Shown here one piece after another: positions 16,101 through 27,811 of a stretch of DNA of 64,000 bases. A model generated the notes under the pieces. It was not told the DNA's origin, did no database searches, and was given only the letters and a program-made list of their open reading frames with translations. The DNA is from Malachius bipustulatus. Lineage: Eukaryota; Arthropoda; Insecta; Coleoptera; Melyridae. The DNA lies in NCBI GenBank assembly GCA_910589415.1, contig OU342639.1, positions 16,376,268 through 16,440,267 on the forward strand, in the 5' to 3' direction. The translations under genes were made by a program, and so were the position numbers. Numbering within the stretch: the first letter of the stretch is position 1; the number at the start of each line of letters is the position of its first letter.

Positions 16101-18890
16101 ACCTGCCCACTTTTTATTTAACCAATATACAGGGTGTTAATTTAGTATGCACAATAAATTTAACAGCCGATTATTTGAATGATTTTAAAATTGAAAGTTC
16201 CTAGAAACATAGGTCCGCAAATGCTTTGTTTCCAAGATATAGGGTGTTGAACTTTTTATTTAAAATTGCTTTTTCGTAAATATCCATATTCACTACATCT
16301 CTACTTTTTAGAGAGTGCTATTATTAAATAATCATGCAACATTTATTGCGATGTATGAAAAGACTGCCAGAGGACAAAAAACTTATTAGAAATCAGTCAC
16401 AATGACCACCATAAAAAAATTCTCAGCTAAGTAGCCAAACATGTTGGTTTTGCCTTTTGTTGACTTAAATCTAAAAACAAACTAATCGAATTTAAATTGA
16501 ACAAGAATCCCCTTAAGTAACCTAGAAACAACACCTACTCTTGAAACAAATTCACATTAAAATCGACCAGCCAGCAGTTTGTCAACGCTATTAGATGAAA
16601 AATTAGATGAAACTGAACAACAATGTCCGATAAGATATCCAAATTCATAGAATTCGAATCGTCAGATCTATAGACCACAGAGATGCCAATGGAAACCTGG
16701 CCAATCGTTACTTTGGGCAGTAGATATTCAACTGAAGATACATGATCAATATTTAGTTGGAATACAGTACATTTAATATGATTAATATCAGCTCTATCGG
16801 AATTTTTCCGGGATTTGCTTTGTTTTAAAGTTTGGCAAATCTTTTTGAGGCGATTCGGACAATTTTGGGCCGAAGCTTCGGTATTCGGTGGTTCAGCACA
16901 CAGCTAATTCTGTACGTTAGACGTTAATTATCAATCTTGTTTCATAATAAATTATTTTATCAAAAGTCTCCTGGCAATTTTCAACTGAGAAAATAAAAAA
17001 TTAGTGAAATAGAGGCCATAAACACTTATAAAGTGATAGTGAATTAGACGAGGCAACCTAATCAGTAATAGTGAACTTTGGTGAGCTGTTACGTTCGTGA
17101 ATTGGATTTAGATCTCAGACTTCCTTTTTTTCAACTCAAAGAAAACCCTCAATCTTTTAAACCTTGTCAAAGGAACGGAGCTCTTCTAATCAAGGAGAAT
17201 CTAAATGTGAGAAATACAATAAGCCCGCTGGCTTCAGTGTTTGGGACCTAATAAACCATCTCTCACATTTAGTTAAAATACCAATACCAATACCAAACCG
17301 GGCATTTAGGTGAGTCAGTACTCTTCTCCATTCTATCCGTTTCCCTTCTTTATTATAAACTATGAATACTGGGGCAAATTTTTGTTTCAGGGTTTTCTTT
17401 TCTTTTATTCTATTTTCTTGCTTTTGCTGGTGTTAATATTACTGTTGGTATATTTTCTCCTATTCCCCTTTTGTCACCTGGCGAGTGTCAACAGGCCGAG
17501 AGTCCTCTGGGGAGAGCTGGGTTTGAGGAGTACTGTTTCTGCAGGAAGCGGCTACCAGGTTTTCTTTTTTTTTTAATCATTCAACTCTGCATGGTGATGG
17601 ATGACCGCACCAAATGAAGTGGAGAACAACAGATCATATAAACTATTTAACTTAATTATTTATTTACAAGAAAACTTGTGAATCCACTAGACAACTGTTT
17701 TGCAGACCTATTGTATTTATTTTATTTATCAACCTTTTAAAATCAATCACCTTACAGAGCAATATACATAATGTATTGTTGAATATGATTTATAATAATG
17801 ATATATTTTGTTATTGTTGGCAACATTGCACCTGGTGGTTGCTGCCCTTATGATTGTATTAACAAGAAAATAAAGGAGAGTTGTACGAGAACCTTTGTAT
17901 TATTGACATCGAAGGGTTCGCTCTTTCATTTAGAAGACTAATTTAACACTAAATAAACGTTACAAGCCAACATGTATTATATTATAGTTTTGAATTATTT
18001 ACCATTTGCTGATTAAAATAATTTTACCCTATCTTAGATCTTTCCTTAAATATTTATTTGGATAATAAAAACAGTGCTCACAATAATTCCGCTTGCCCAC
18101 AGTGGCTAGTGCTTTTACCTTCCTTATTATAATTATTTTTATTATACTTTTTTAAACTTTCGCCAACCGTCTTTTTTTAATCAATTATTATTCTCAACCT
18201 TTTTGGGCAGCAGTAGGCACTGTATAGTATATACCCAATCCCAACTATGCAACCTGTTTTATAAACCAACTATACCTCAGAGTCCTTGAGTATATTCATC
18301 ATATGCTGATGAGCTTGCCGCTGTTGCATGACGAGCTGCTCGAGTGCCTGGATTTGTTGTCCAGCAGCTGCAGCCATTTCTCTTTCGCTGACTGGAGGCT
18401 TTGCATTAGGACCATCGGCTACAGAGTCTCTAAGTAGTGCGGTGTAAGGATCCGACATAACGGCTGGCCTATATCGTCCCACATTCACCACTTGTTTTAG
18501 TCTCTCCGACTGTAACACAAAAACAAATTGCTATAATAAATGAATGTGGAGTCGCTATAAGCGACTTACTTTAAGAGCAGCTATTACTACATCTCTAGCT
18601 TGTATTTCTCCTTCGAAGTATGTAACTAATTTCAATAGATCGTTCTTTGAAAGTTCCATTTTTGGATTTCGCTGAAATAGGCAAACAGATATGTAAGCAA
18701 ATTTTTTGATTAAAGCTAAACATAACAATGCAACCTTCAATGTATTGCTGCCCGCCGTAGAGCGATCTAGTTGTTCAAATTGATTCATTTCAGAGGAATT
18801 CCCCGGATTTTGATCTGGTACAGATATCAAGGAACCTCCAAATCCTATACCAAGATTTCCTAGCCAACCATTCTGATTATTAGTAGCCAT
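13146..18890 (-). CDS. naus: cortactin-binding protein 2 / CTTNBP2NL homologue (nausicaa)
   Basis: Coiled-coil actin regulator that binds cortactin in the CTTNBP2 family. Nine coding exons join in phase with GT/AG borders: 18735-18890, 18570-18671, 18276-18509, 14526-14585, 14149-14448, 13932-14092, 13711-13874, 13565-13644 and 13146-13508, giving about 539 residues. Exons 2-3 encode the N-terminal CTTNBP2 domain (MELSKNDLLKLVTYFEGE, then QARDVVIAALKSERL). Exon 5 carries the family signature IQELEEEKCKHEHDTAQGDD followed by a long Glu/Lys/Arg heptad region. The last exon holds a proline-rich motif VPPPIPPNKP, comparable to the SH3-binding tail of vertebrate members. The start at 18890 (MATNNQNG) is preferred; a start at 18659 (MELSK) would match vertebrate proteins. 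The first intron is 63 nt, lacks a stop and has a weak donor (GTTGCA), so it may be retained. Intron 3 (3.7 kb) contains repeats. The gene appears intact. Confidence 0.93.
14586..18275. other. third intron of the CTTNBP2 homologue
   Basis: No exon of another gene is supported. The intron holds a solo CAGGGTG arm at 16130, a (TACCAA)n run near 17276-17297, and Cys-poor open frames without coding character. A stretch near 15410-15790, with several AGTG-type motifs and a possible CCTACA end, could be an old LTR, but no pair or duplication supports it. Confidence 0.5.
16130..16430. repeat. solo arm of a CAGGGTG-type element
   Basis: CAGGGTGTTAATTTAGTATG follows TA at 16128-16129, and a second AGGGTGTTGAAC lies near 16240, as in the arms of the palindromic elements. 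No inverted partner was found nearby, so this is a one-ended relic. Confidence 0.5.
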
Positions 18891-20522
18891 GTTGATAAAT
18901 AATGAGAGGGTTTGTTGCACAAATATCCAGTTAAGTAATGTAGGTACTACATAGAGCTTTATAAATATAGATTCGGTAAAAGAATTTATTTATATAGTAA
19001 CTTTATTTTATTGTTTCGTCAAACATATAAAAGGACTAGAGGTTATTGTTTTATACCTATTAAAATCGATTAATAAAAAAATTATTCCTATTGCATTAGA
19101 CATTACCCATCCCATACCATAATGTATAATTATAATAGCGAAGTGATGAAGTGAACTTTTGTTTACGTTTTCACAGTCAACCATTTGTCAGGACTCTCAT
19201 TTTTGTCAGAATCATTATGTCTAATGTCATTTTATTGACATTTATTTTTTTGAAACCACTAAAACAACACCAAGGTGTTGTCCACTAAATGCAGCTATCC
19301 TACGTCAAAAAAGAGTAAAATCTTAAAACGTAAAAATTGTAATAAACAACATTTTCAGCATTACCTCTTTCTTACCTCTTACCTCCCTTCCTTAGGATTA
19401 TTATAAGGTACAAGGTAAACAAGATTCTGCTAAAAGGTAGAGGAATAAAGGGTATGGGTATGGCTATAATATTATTTGCCACTACAGAGGGCCAGAGGGC
19501 ATTCAGTTGGTCACAGTCACAGCACAGAGCACAGGTCACGTCACAAATTCACAATACTCACAATCACAAGTGACAAGCATTTTTATAGTAAAGCTTTATT
19601 AGTTGAGTCGACTTTTCGTGGGAACCGTAAGGAACAATCCGTAATGTCACTTTTCACTGTAATAAGTGTAAATATCGGGATTTAATAAGCTACATGATTT
19701 ATGAAATTCAATTTTTAAAACCTGATAAATGTTATATAGGTATAGAACATGTATCGATACTTTTATAAAGTTTTGTAATATTCAATATTCCCCTGGAACC
19801 ATTTTGTACCGCTAGCGCAGTTGTTTTTTAGACGACTTTTCGAAAACGCGTAATAAACTTTATTAGCCTTTGTTAATTGATTCAGCAGTCAAAGTAATAG
19901 TAATTCGTCCACTAAATCCATTACTGTCAATACTGTCCACCATTTTTTATCAGTTTCTGGGCATCACTACTTGATCAAAATTCAACTTTTAAAATTTCAA
20001 AATCATGTAACGTCGATCGAATCAATCGGTTTATCAAAAGATTTTTCACAAGACAACGGCAAATGCGCACGCGCCTATGTAGTTTGAGTCGCTCAAGTGC
20101 AACGATTGTCGATTGTCGATTATATTATAATATTATCGGAGCAATAGCCAGTCGAAATTCGAACTTCCGATTCGAAAAAAAAATCCTTAGGAAATCAAGA
20201 AGATAACTAGAACTAGATACTAGACAAGAATAATAATAATAAATAATAATTGTGAGGTTCTTTTTTCTGAATATTTATTTTGCTTTGGAATATTTTGAAA
20301 TTGCAATATTTTCTTTTTTAAAACTGGAAAAGTCTGCAAATCCACAGTTAATGGAATGGTGCACTTTGCACCTAAATTATAAGATAGCAATGACCACATC
20401 CATCCAAGTTTTTCGATTTGCATGATCATTATTTGGTTGTCTTCCTTGATTGGATTCATTTATCTAGGAATTCCTTATGTATCCCTTTATTTTGAAAACT
20501 AATTCATAGACATTATATTACA
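18891..20522. promoter_or_regulatory. shared upstream region of the divergent naus and UNC-50 genes
   Basis: About 1.6 kb between the two divergent start codons. It must hold the 5' untranslated parts and probably both promoters. No TATA box or element can be assigned with confidence. A stretch at 19470-19560 rich in CACAG/GTCACA motifs and a CG-containing patch at 20040-20110 stand out in the AT-rich background. No open frame here has coding character. Confidence 0.4.
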
Positions 20523-23500
20523 ATGAAAAGTGAAATACCACTGCCGGTTACTCATACTGATTGCATGTCGGCAGCGATGAAACGTTACAAATATCTTCGT
20601 CGGATGTTCAAATTTGACCAAATGGATTTTGAATTTGCCTGCTGGCAAATGATATATTTGCTTATTTCGCCTCAGAAGGTGTATAGGGATTTCCAGTATA
20701 GAAAACGTAAGATAATTGTTCTGAATTTTTGACATAATACGGGCATTATTGTATTTATTGTAACTATTATCTTTTATTGTATTACTATTTACTATACCAT
20801 AAAATGGTACACAGATGGATCAACAACCAATGAAGAAACAGGTGCAAGAAGCAAGAGTCTATGGAGCTTATGGGAAAGTACACCAACATATTTCAAGCAG
20901 ACATCCACGCTATCGAAAGATGTTCTTAATTTAATATAGACAGGAATTATAAAAAGCAAGAAATCGCTATCTTAACGGACAGTGAAGCTGCCATTAAAGC
21001 ACTAAGCTCATACATCATCAGATTGATTCATCACACATTCATCAAAAATGCTGTGGAAAAAATTAGGCAAGGGATACGAAGTGATTTTCTTTTTGGTGCC
21101 AGGACACATAGGTGTAGAAGGTAACGAAGAAGCCGACAACCTAGCTGTAGATTTTGTAGATCAACCAGGAAGATTTTCACCCGGACCCGTACCTACCTAC
21201 CGATCATGAGTAGTAGAGTAGCCGAGCGTCGAGCAGGATCAGTTCCCTAACGCTAACGAAGTTCACCGGGGACTGTGAAATGTGATAATCGACTAGCGAA
21301 GGACAAATCATACCTAACGAATTATGTTCTGTTCTTATTATTATTAACGTGTATTATTACAATAAATTACTATTCAAACTAACGATAACGGTTATAAATC
21401 TAACGACATTTATTAACGACAATTATTTTATACTAGCAAAGTGATGAGCAAGAACGCCGTTCTTGGGACCAGAACATTTTGCGGACTAGGAGATAATGTT
21501 CACAAAGACAAAATAAAGAAAGAAAAGGAAACCCAAAGAGAAAATATCTGGAAAGGCCTCCCAGGATTAAGACAGGCCCAATTAATGCTTGAACAACCAA
21601 AAAAGATGAAGCCTGCATCAAATTAAAAAAAAAAAGGTTTAAGAATGCTAACAGGTTTTCTTACCTGGAGCACAGTGAGCACACTTTAGCAAGATTGGTC
21701 TACGAAATTTCCAAACCTCCAGATCCTACATGGAGGAGGACGAAACCGCGATATATTTACTGGTCGAATCTTATGCAGTACAACAAAGAAGGTTCCCGCT
21801 GTCCAGGTTTTTACCAGCCAGCAAAAAAAGACTTTGAAATAGGGATGTGCTGGCGTATTTGCCGAACATTTAGCTACAGTGAACTTTGATTTCGGGCCAC
21901 AGCTTCAACATTCGGCAGTTCAGAAGAAAGTGTCAGAAGAAAGAGATACAAAAGATCTAGTTCGTAGTGTAGATTTGATACAACCTGATACAATTATTGC
22001 ATTACTATTTCATGTATTAATTATAGCTTTTTAATTTCAGAAACAAAGTCCCAATTTGCTAGAGATGATCCAGCATTTTTAGTTTTATTCGTTGTTTGGC
22101 TTTGTAGTAAGTATACTTTCAACTTTTTTATCATAATAACACGACTTCACTGTTACAACAGGGCCCTGAGAACTTTTTTGTCGGTGCTCAAGCTTCGGGG
22201 CACCAAAATCGTAAAATTGCTTTATACAGGTGTCCCAGCTCATTTGAGTCGGTCTCAGCAGTGGGCCAAACGATAGATTAAAAAAAAAGTTTTTTTCAAA
22301 TTCAAGTGCAGAATCAGTAGAATTTCAAAGTTATGTTTTTTTAATGGAATGCTCCTATGTTATTGCATTTTTAGATCGTCTGAGAAGAAAAAATAAGATT
22401 GGTTTTTATAGTGTCATTACTATTAGTCTCGCTATCAGTTGTCACAGCATAGTGGCGTCGATTGTCATTAGTGTCAATACATGATGTACAGGGTGGGCAA
22501 ATTTGGATGTTTCTATAGGAGATCTCGGTAACTATAAGAGCTATGGAAAAATGAATGGCGCATTCTCGATCGCTTTTTTTGAGAGGAACTCAATAGTGAA
22601 AACCGGAACTCGCTATCTTCTTTTGTTTTCGAGCTATAATGAAAAGTACGATTTTTCACGATATCGATAAATGTCGATATCTTTCTTGGTTTTCAAGTTA
22701 GAGAAAAGATATTTTCTACACATTCTTGAGACACTTTTTTGAGTAGAATAGAACGGTCTCAACAGATTTTGAATATCTTTTTTCATTTTTCCGTTATAAC
22801 ATAAAGTTGTATTTTTTTAAATGGAAGTCATAGTGGGCCATGAACTAATTAAATAGAGTTTTTTTTCTCTTTGCAACGATATATAACATGTGCGTTAAAA
22901 ATTTATGAAAAGTTAATTTTTCAAAATAAACTTAATTTATCATGGTACCTTAGAAATTTGTTTCAACTATTTACCTAGTAGGCGTGAATGTCATTTAGAA
23001 AATTGTGCGACAACGCCTGTCAAAGCCAGTTTACGCAGTTTTTGAGTTAGAAAGTGCTCGTTTCGCTTGCAAAATGGCAAATTTGGTTTATGAAAACTAC
23101 GAAAAGTATGATATGTTAGAGTGCTTTATTCAAAGTAACAGCAATTCTGATATTGCATCCGAAACAAACTTCAATCGTTATCCAGAGAGGAGACAACCCC
23201 ACAAATCTATTTTTGACAGGTTGACGGCAAATATTATCAATCACGGGTCATTCAAGAAGCCTAGGCCGAAAAACTATCATATTGGTGATGCCGAAGAAAC
23301 TGCCATTAATGTAATTGGATCCGTACTTGCCAATTCTTATAAATATAAATATCAGAATTGTCACTATTTTGCATAAAGCAATCTAATATAAAATATAAAA
23401 AGTTTCATTGGTCATCAACTAAATTTTACTTTTTTCAAAGCGAAACAGTCACTTTCTAACTCAAAAATGTAAGAGAACTGGGCTTTGACAGGGGTCTTCA

Positions 23501-26500
23501 TATACTATTCTAAATGAAATTCATGCCCACTACGTGACAAGTCAAAATAAAAATAAAAAAATCTCAGGTACCAAGATAAATTCAATTTATTTTGAAAAAT
23601 GTAACTTTTCATAAATTTTTAACACTTATGTTATATATCGTTGCAAAGAGAAAAAAAACTCTATTTAATTAGTTCATGGCCCACTATGACTTCCATTTAA
23701 AAAAATACAACTTTATGTTATAACGGAAAAATGAAAAAAGATATTCAAAATCTGTTGAGACCGTTCTATTCTACTCAAAAAAGTGCCTGAAGAATGTGCA
23801 AATATCTTTTCTCTAACTTGAAAACCAAGAAAGATATCGACATTTATCGATATCGTGAAAAATCGTGCTTTTCATTATAGCTCGAAAACAAAAGAAGATA
23901 GCGAGTTACGGTTTTCACCATTGAGTTCCTCTCAAAAAAAGCGATCGAGAATGCGCCATTCATTTTTCCATAGCTCTTATAGTTACCGAGATCTCCTATA
24001 GAAACATCCAAATTTGCCCACCCTGTACTGCCAGACTTTACTTCTTTATGAACTTTTATTATGAACAGGAAATTGAATAAATAAATGTAAATCCTCAATT
24101 TCACAATATTTGACCATGGTAAATGTACAATACTGCCGTATTAACTCTAAACGCCGTATCTACATTTTAGTAGTTTTGAGATATTTACGTTTTTGTCTCT
24201 TGCCATCTGCCGTTCACAATTGTTATCTTTGAGAATCCTGATTTTCCATAAGTTATTATTTACATGCCTAATTTTATTTAGTCGTATTCTTTTTTCTAAA
24301 AAACTGCAGTTTTTTTCAAAAAATCACTTACGGCAATATATTCAAAGGAAAAATAGATAGATTAGCCGTAAATGAACTTACGGTTTTTTCAGTTAAAAAT
24401 ATCTTGTACATACTAGGAGCTTTTGCCATATACAGATGGGTAACAATTCGATGCTCACCATTGGGATCTCGGAAACGGTAAAAGATACAGGGTGGGTTAA
24501 ATTAGAGAAAAGTCGCACAATTTTATGCTTACTAAGAATCTGAAAGAAAATGTATGGAAACTTCAGGCGTTGCTGAAATATTCTGCAAAAACTTAAAAAT
24601 GGGGATTTATTATTTCAATCATATATCTTTTTTATTATCGAAAAGAAATTAAAATATTTTTGTAGGTTCACATAAGTCATCAAAAGCTATCATCTGTCAT
24701 TTTCAAAATTTTCAAGGACTGCTAGATCGCAGAGTTTTCATAGTCAACTTTTGTTTTTCTTATGGCCGCCATATTGTTTTTTCGTGTTATTCGCTATTAA
24801 AAAAATCTAGGAAACAATCTATCAAATAAAAAAAAATTCTTAAAAATTTTATTCTTTATTCGAAAAAAAAAAGAAAATCATTTCACCGAATAACGTCAAT
24901 ATGACGTCGCGACTTGATATTGCTTGCCTTATGGTTTTTTTTTTAGGTTTCGGTTAAACCGTTCGGTTAAACAAAGGTTATTTTTCCGACAAAAGAAGAA
25001 CAAAAATTTGGAAGAAATTTTTTTTTTTGAATGTGATAGATTATTTATTTTGTTTCTTAGATTTTTTTAATAGCGAATGACACGAAAAAACAATATGGTG
25101 GCCATAAGAAAAACAAAAGTTGACAATGGAAATTCTGGGATCTAGTAGTCCTTGAAAATTTTGGAAATGACAGATGATGCCTTTTTAAAGTAAACCTACA
25201 AAAATATTTCAATTTCTTTTCAATAATAAAAAAGATATGATTGAAATAAGAAATCTTAATTTTCAAGTTTTTTCAGGATATTTCAGCAATGCCAAGTATC
25301 CATAAATTTTCTTTTAGATTCTTAATAAGCATAAAATTGTGCAACTTTTCTCTAATTTAACCCAGCCTGTATCTTTTACTGTTTCCGAGCACTTATGGTA
25401 ATTGCACACACAATTTTATTATTATGTATTTTTTTAACGTTATTAAAGTACCTACTTTCGGTAAAACAATTATTATTGTATATTATTACTTTTATTATTA
25501 TTCTTTGAAATAAATAAAACAAACTACGTATCTTACTTGGTTATTTTCTAGATACGGCATTTTCGATCAGGATTACTCATATACGTATTAAATTTATTTA
25601 ACATTTATGCCGTATCTGCATATTATGCTTACAGATACGGCAAACTTCCCTAATAAAATGAACATACGGTAAAATGCTCTAGAGAATATTAGCGATTTAT
25701 AGCGGTTAGGATGGAGATACGGCGTTTTCGCTTATGGTAATAGATAGAGAATATAAAGTCCCATCAGAACATCCAATAAGCCGAAAATGAGAAAATTGTC
25801 ACTTACGGCGTTTACGGTTAACACGGCAGAATAGTTAAAATTTTTATTTTGAAGTTACAACTAGCGACATTATTTATTTTCATTTTAAAGGTAATGTTAT
25901 TGCTAAAAAACAGTGACGTGTAACTAGGTCACTGTCAAGGAAATAATTAACACAAAACAAACATTAGTTTCAATTTCCAGGATTTCCATAAAGGTAGATA
26001 CATACTTTTTATTATTGACAATATTTAAAATTTTCATGTTACGATAAACACAGTGGGTTATTTAGATTTATATCAGAATCATTTGATGTATTATTCATGT
26101 GAATTATTTCCTGGTCATCCCCCACTTTCGCTTCACTTGGATAATAAAGAACTGAAAGCCGATTTGCCGTCTTGTTTTCAACAGAAAAATAAATTAGTAG
26201 GTTAGGTGGCGAATTCCGAACAAAAGTTCAACTTTTTATACCTACATCTGAAGTTGTCCTTCACAACGTCCAAGTGTCAAATGACATTCTGTGTAAATTT
26301 ACGGTAAAAATGCTTGTAAATAACCAGTTACCGTAATGTAACCAACTCTGCATCACTGGCTGGGACACTCTGTATATGCTTGATGACAAAGTAGCAGGCT
26401 AAATGTGTTCTTCATTTACAGTCACATCTATAGGATTTGCGATTGTACTGAAATTATCAGTTTGGCAATTTTTCTACTTCCTGTTATATGTTATCGTGGT

Positions 26501-27025
26501 GGATTGCATTATTGTTGGAATTGTTGTCGCTAGTTTATTTTGGTGAGTTAATAATAATAATAAACTGATCTATTTCTTCAGTGTGAATTTTATAGGTACA
26601 TTTTGAATAAATACTTCAGAGCAAGACCTGAAGTTCAAGATGTTGAGTGGGGTTACTCCTTTGATGTTCACTTGAATGCCTTCTTCCCACCTCTTATATT
26701 TCTGCATTTTATTCAGTTATTTCTTTATAATGGTAAGTTAAGTGTTCAGTGATCTTAATAATATTTTACCAATTACATCTTTTTAGGACTGATTAATCAT
26801 GAATGGGTAATTTCGACTATACTTGGAAACACTTTTTGGTTGGTTGCTGTACTGTATTACGCTTACATTACTTTCTTGGGGTACAGTTCTCTTCATTTTT
26901 TACATCATACTCATTTGATTTTGACCCCGCTTCCTCTGTTTCTTGTTTTTTATATAATCAGTTTAGTCAGCGGATATAACATAACACTAACTTTAATGTG
27001 GTTTTACCAGAATAGAGTTATGTAA
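20523..27025 (+). CDS. UNC50: UNC-50 family membrane protein
   Basis: Multi-pass protein of the inner nuclear/Golgi membranes. In worms it is needed for assembly of nicotinic acetylcholine receptors, and the yeast member Gmh1 is a Golgi protein. Five exons join in phase with consensus borders: 20523-20706, 22041-22106, 26422-26542, 26596-26732 and 26787-27025, giving 248 residues against about 259 in human. Exon 1 carries the family signature RYKYLRRMFKFDQMDFEF and YLLISPQKVYRDFQYRK; exon 2 has QFARDDPAFLVL; exon 4 has DVEWGYSFDVHLNAFFP; exon 5 has TFLGYSSLHFL. Five hydrophobic segments are apparent, in exons 2-3, 3, 4 and twice in 5. All donor and acceptor sites are canonical (for example C|GTAAGA and TTTCAG|AA). 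Intron 1 (1.3 kb) contains a LINE RNase H relic and intron 2 (4.3 kb) contains nested palindromic elements. The coding sequence is intact. Confidence 0.95.
20805..21890 (+). pseudogene. LINE ORF2 C-terminal relic with RNase H (R1/Loa-like)
   Basis: Within UNC-50 intron 1. An RNase H block begins with YTDGSTTNEETG near 20809-20850 and continues as FQADIHAIERC (20890-20925) and EIAILTDSEAAIKALSS (20962-21010), the DSEA aspartate region. A post-RNase H segment follows with NIWKGLPGLRQAQLML near 21543-21590 and a later stretch near 21690-21800. Frameshifts and stops separate the blocks, and 21180-21440 does not match the element. It has the same orientation as the host gene. Confidence 0.75.
22227..22420 (+). 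repeat. solo arm of the CAGGTGTCCCAGC palindromic family
   Basis: The arm follows TA at 22225-22226 and reads CAGGTGTCCCAGCTCATTTG, then ATGCTCCTATGTTATTGC further in. The same arm occurs twice, inverted, in the element at 39537-40737. A possible relic of the opposite end is GGCTGGGACACTCTG near 26358-26372, so the elements between may have landed inside it. Confidence 0.65.
22489..24025. mobile_element. long-TIR element with a mariner-like transposase relic
   Basis: Starts CAGGGTGGGCAAATTTGG and ends with the complement CCAAATTTGCCCACCCTG, flanked by TA. The inverted arms are about 460-500 bp and nearly identical. The interior encodes the plus-strand relic described separately. It lies in UNC-50 intron 2. 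Confidence 0.88.
23005..23376 (+). pseudogene. DUF4817-like N-terminal domain of a mariner-type transposase
   Basis: An open frame of 123 codons. Residues 28-85 resemble the helix-turn-helix DUF4817 region found at the N-terminus of many insect mariner-like transposases: VYENYEKYDMLECFIQSNSN, then ASETNFNRYPERRQPHKSIF and INHGSFKKPRPKN. The expected RxxRFPNRRxP core is recognisable as NRYPERRQP. The DDE catalytic part is missing, so this is an internally deleted copy. Parts of the sequence at both ends of the frame belong to the inverted arms (GACAACGCCTGTCAAAGCC on the left, its relative near 23480 on the right). Confidence 0.65.
24133..25829. mobile_element. DNA element with ACGGC-rich subterminal repeats
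   Basis: CTGCCGTATTAAC...AAACGCCGTA at the left (24133-24163) is matched inverted at the right (TACGGCGTTTACGGTTAAC then ACGGCAG, 25803-25829). The motif ACGGC/GCCGT recurs many times inside both end regions, for example at 24293-24390 and 25547-25760. A second palindromic element is inserted in its middle. No coding region is visible. Similar ACGGT/ACCGT-rich DNA lies at 39776-39960. Confidence 0.65.
24469..25388. mobile_element. palindromic MITE nested in the ACGGC element
   Basis: CAGGGTGGGTTAAATTAGAG at 24488 is mirrored by CTCTAATTTAACCCAGCCTG ending at 25369. The inverted match extends outward through GGTAAAAGATA / TATCTTTTACTG. The arms are about 400 bp; the left one includes GTCATTTTCAAAATTTTCAAGG, mirrored at 25150-25170. 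Sequence differences between the arms indicate age. Confidence 0.8.
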
Positions 27026-27357
27026 TGTACATAAATATTAATAAGTTATGTTATTTAAGTGTCAATATTAAAATACTTTACGTTAAAATTGAGTGGTAAT
27101 AACAGTTTCTAATTACCTAATTTATATAATTATAATATAAGTGTGAAGTTACTCTGTTGAATATATTTTTTTTTTAAGTAGTCGATTTTTTAACCGCGGT
27201 GAACATTACATTTAAAGCAAAAACATTTCAACACATAACACCAATAATTAAGCTTAGGTTGCTTAGCTTCACAGAAAGTACGGAGATACAGCATTATCAA
27301 TGATGACGAGATATTTAGTTGGTAAATAAAAAATGAAAATTTATAGGGAAAAGTTAT

Positions 27358-27363
27358 TTTTAT
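27358..27363 (-). terminator. polyadenylation signal AATAAA for the minus-strand exon
   Basis: AATAAA on the minus strand, 13-20 nt past the stop of the exon at 27377-27758. It supports that exon as a real 3' terminal exon. Confidence 0.45.
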
Positions 27364-27376
27364 TAATCATTAAATA

Positions 27377-27758
27377 TCATTTCTTAGGACTTTCAAGATA
27401 CACACTTTGTATATAAGATATATTATTTCTACTGCCAACACCAACTCTGCATCGTTCGGAAATTGTCTCAAAAGAGTTGTTTGCACAGTTAGATTTTCTC
27501 GAAGATTTCAATCGAGTATGTACAAGGGAAGGGTCCTTGGAAGTATGTTTCAATGATTCAACGCTCTGAGTAAATTTATACTTGAGAGGCTGCAGAGATG
27601 AATTTTTTGCTTCGAGTGCTTTCTCTTCACTTGTATGCGACATGCCCATTGATTGAATCGACTTCATGGAACTGCTGGAAATTCTTTCATCTGAATAATT
27701 AATTTTAAAACCAGATTTATATGTTGAGTCTGTATCTTTAACACCTTTAAACCAAGAC
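27377..27758 (-). CDS. candidate 3' terminal exon of an unrecognised gene
   Basis: An open frame that extends 5' of its first methionine to an acceptor (ACTTCACAG at 27759-27767, minus strand), giving about 126 codons. The peptide is polar and rich in Ser and Lys (SWFKGVKDTDSTYKSGFK, later DERISSSSMKS and KDPSLVHTRLKSSRKS) with no recognisable domain. A polyadenylation signal follows the stop. It is convergent with UNC-50, whose stop is about 350 bp away. No upstream exon could be assigned; beyond 28000 the DNA is transposon-derived. It may be a real gene with distant exons, or a retained gene fragment. Confidence 0.45.
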
Positions 27759-27811
27759 CTGTGAAGTCATTTCATGAACTTGTAGAGATTAACATCAAAA
27801 AATTATTTCAG

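Noticed and set aside
16840..16910. GGCCGAAGCTTCGG palindrome as a regulatory site
   Set aside because: Related CCGAATATTCG-type sequences recur near 3560-3640 and 21850-21920, so it is more likely a dispersed repeat fragment.
17310..17576. 88-codon frame with a very hydrophobic sequence
   Set aside because: It arises from T-rich intron DNA; low complexity, no family and no splice context.
18300..18320. GCTGATGAG-like string resembling a hammerhead box
   Set aside because: It lies in the coding exon of the CTTNBP2 homologue with no GAAA partner or stems.
21720..21760. GGACGAAAC-like sequence, resembling the second half of a hammerhead core
   Set aside because: No CUGAUGA element lies at a suitable distance, and the stretch reads as part of a LINE coding relic.
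23130..23300. Cellular gene in UNC-50 intron 2
   Set aside because: The frame sits between inverted arms of a transposon and resembles a transposase N-terminus.
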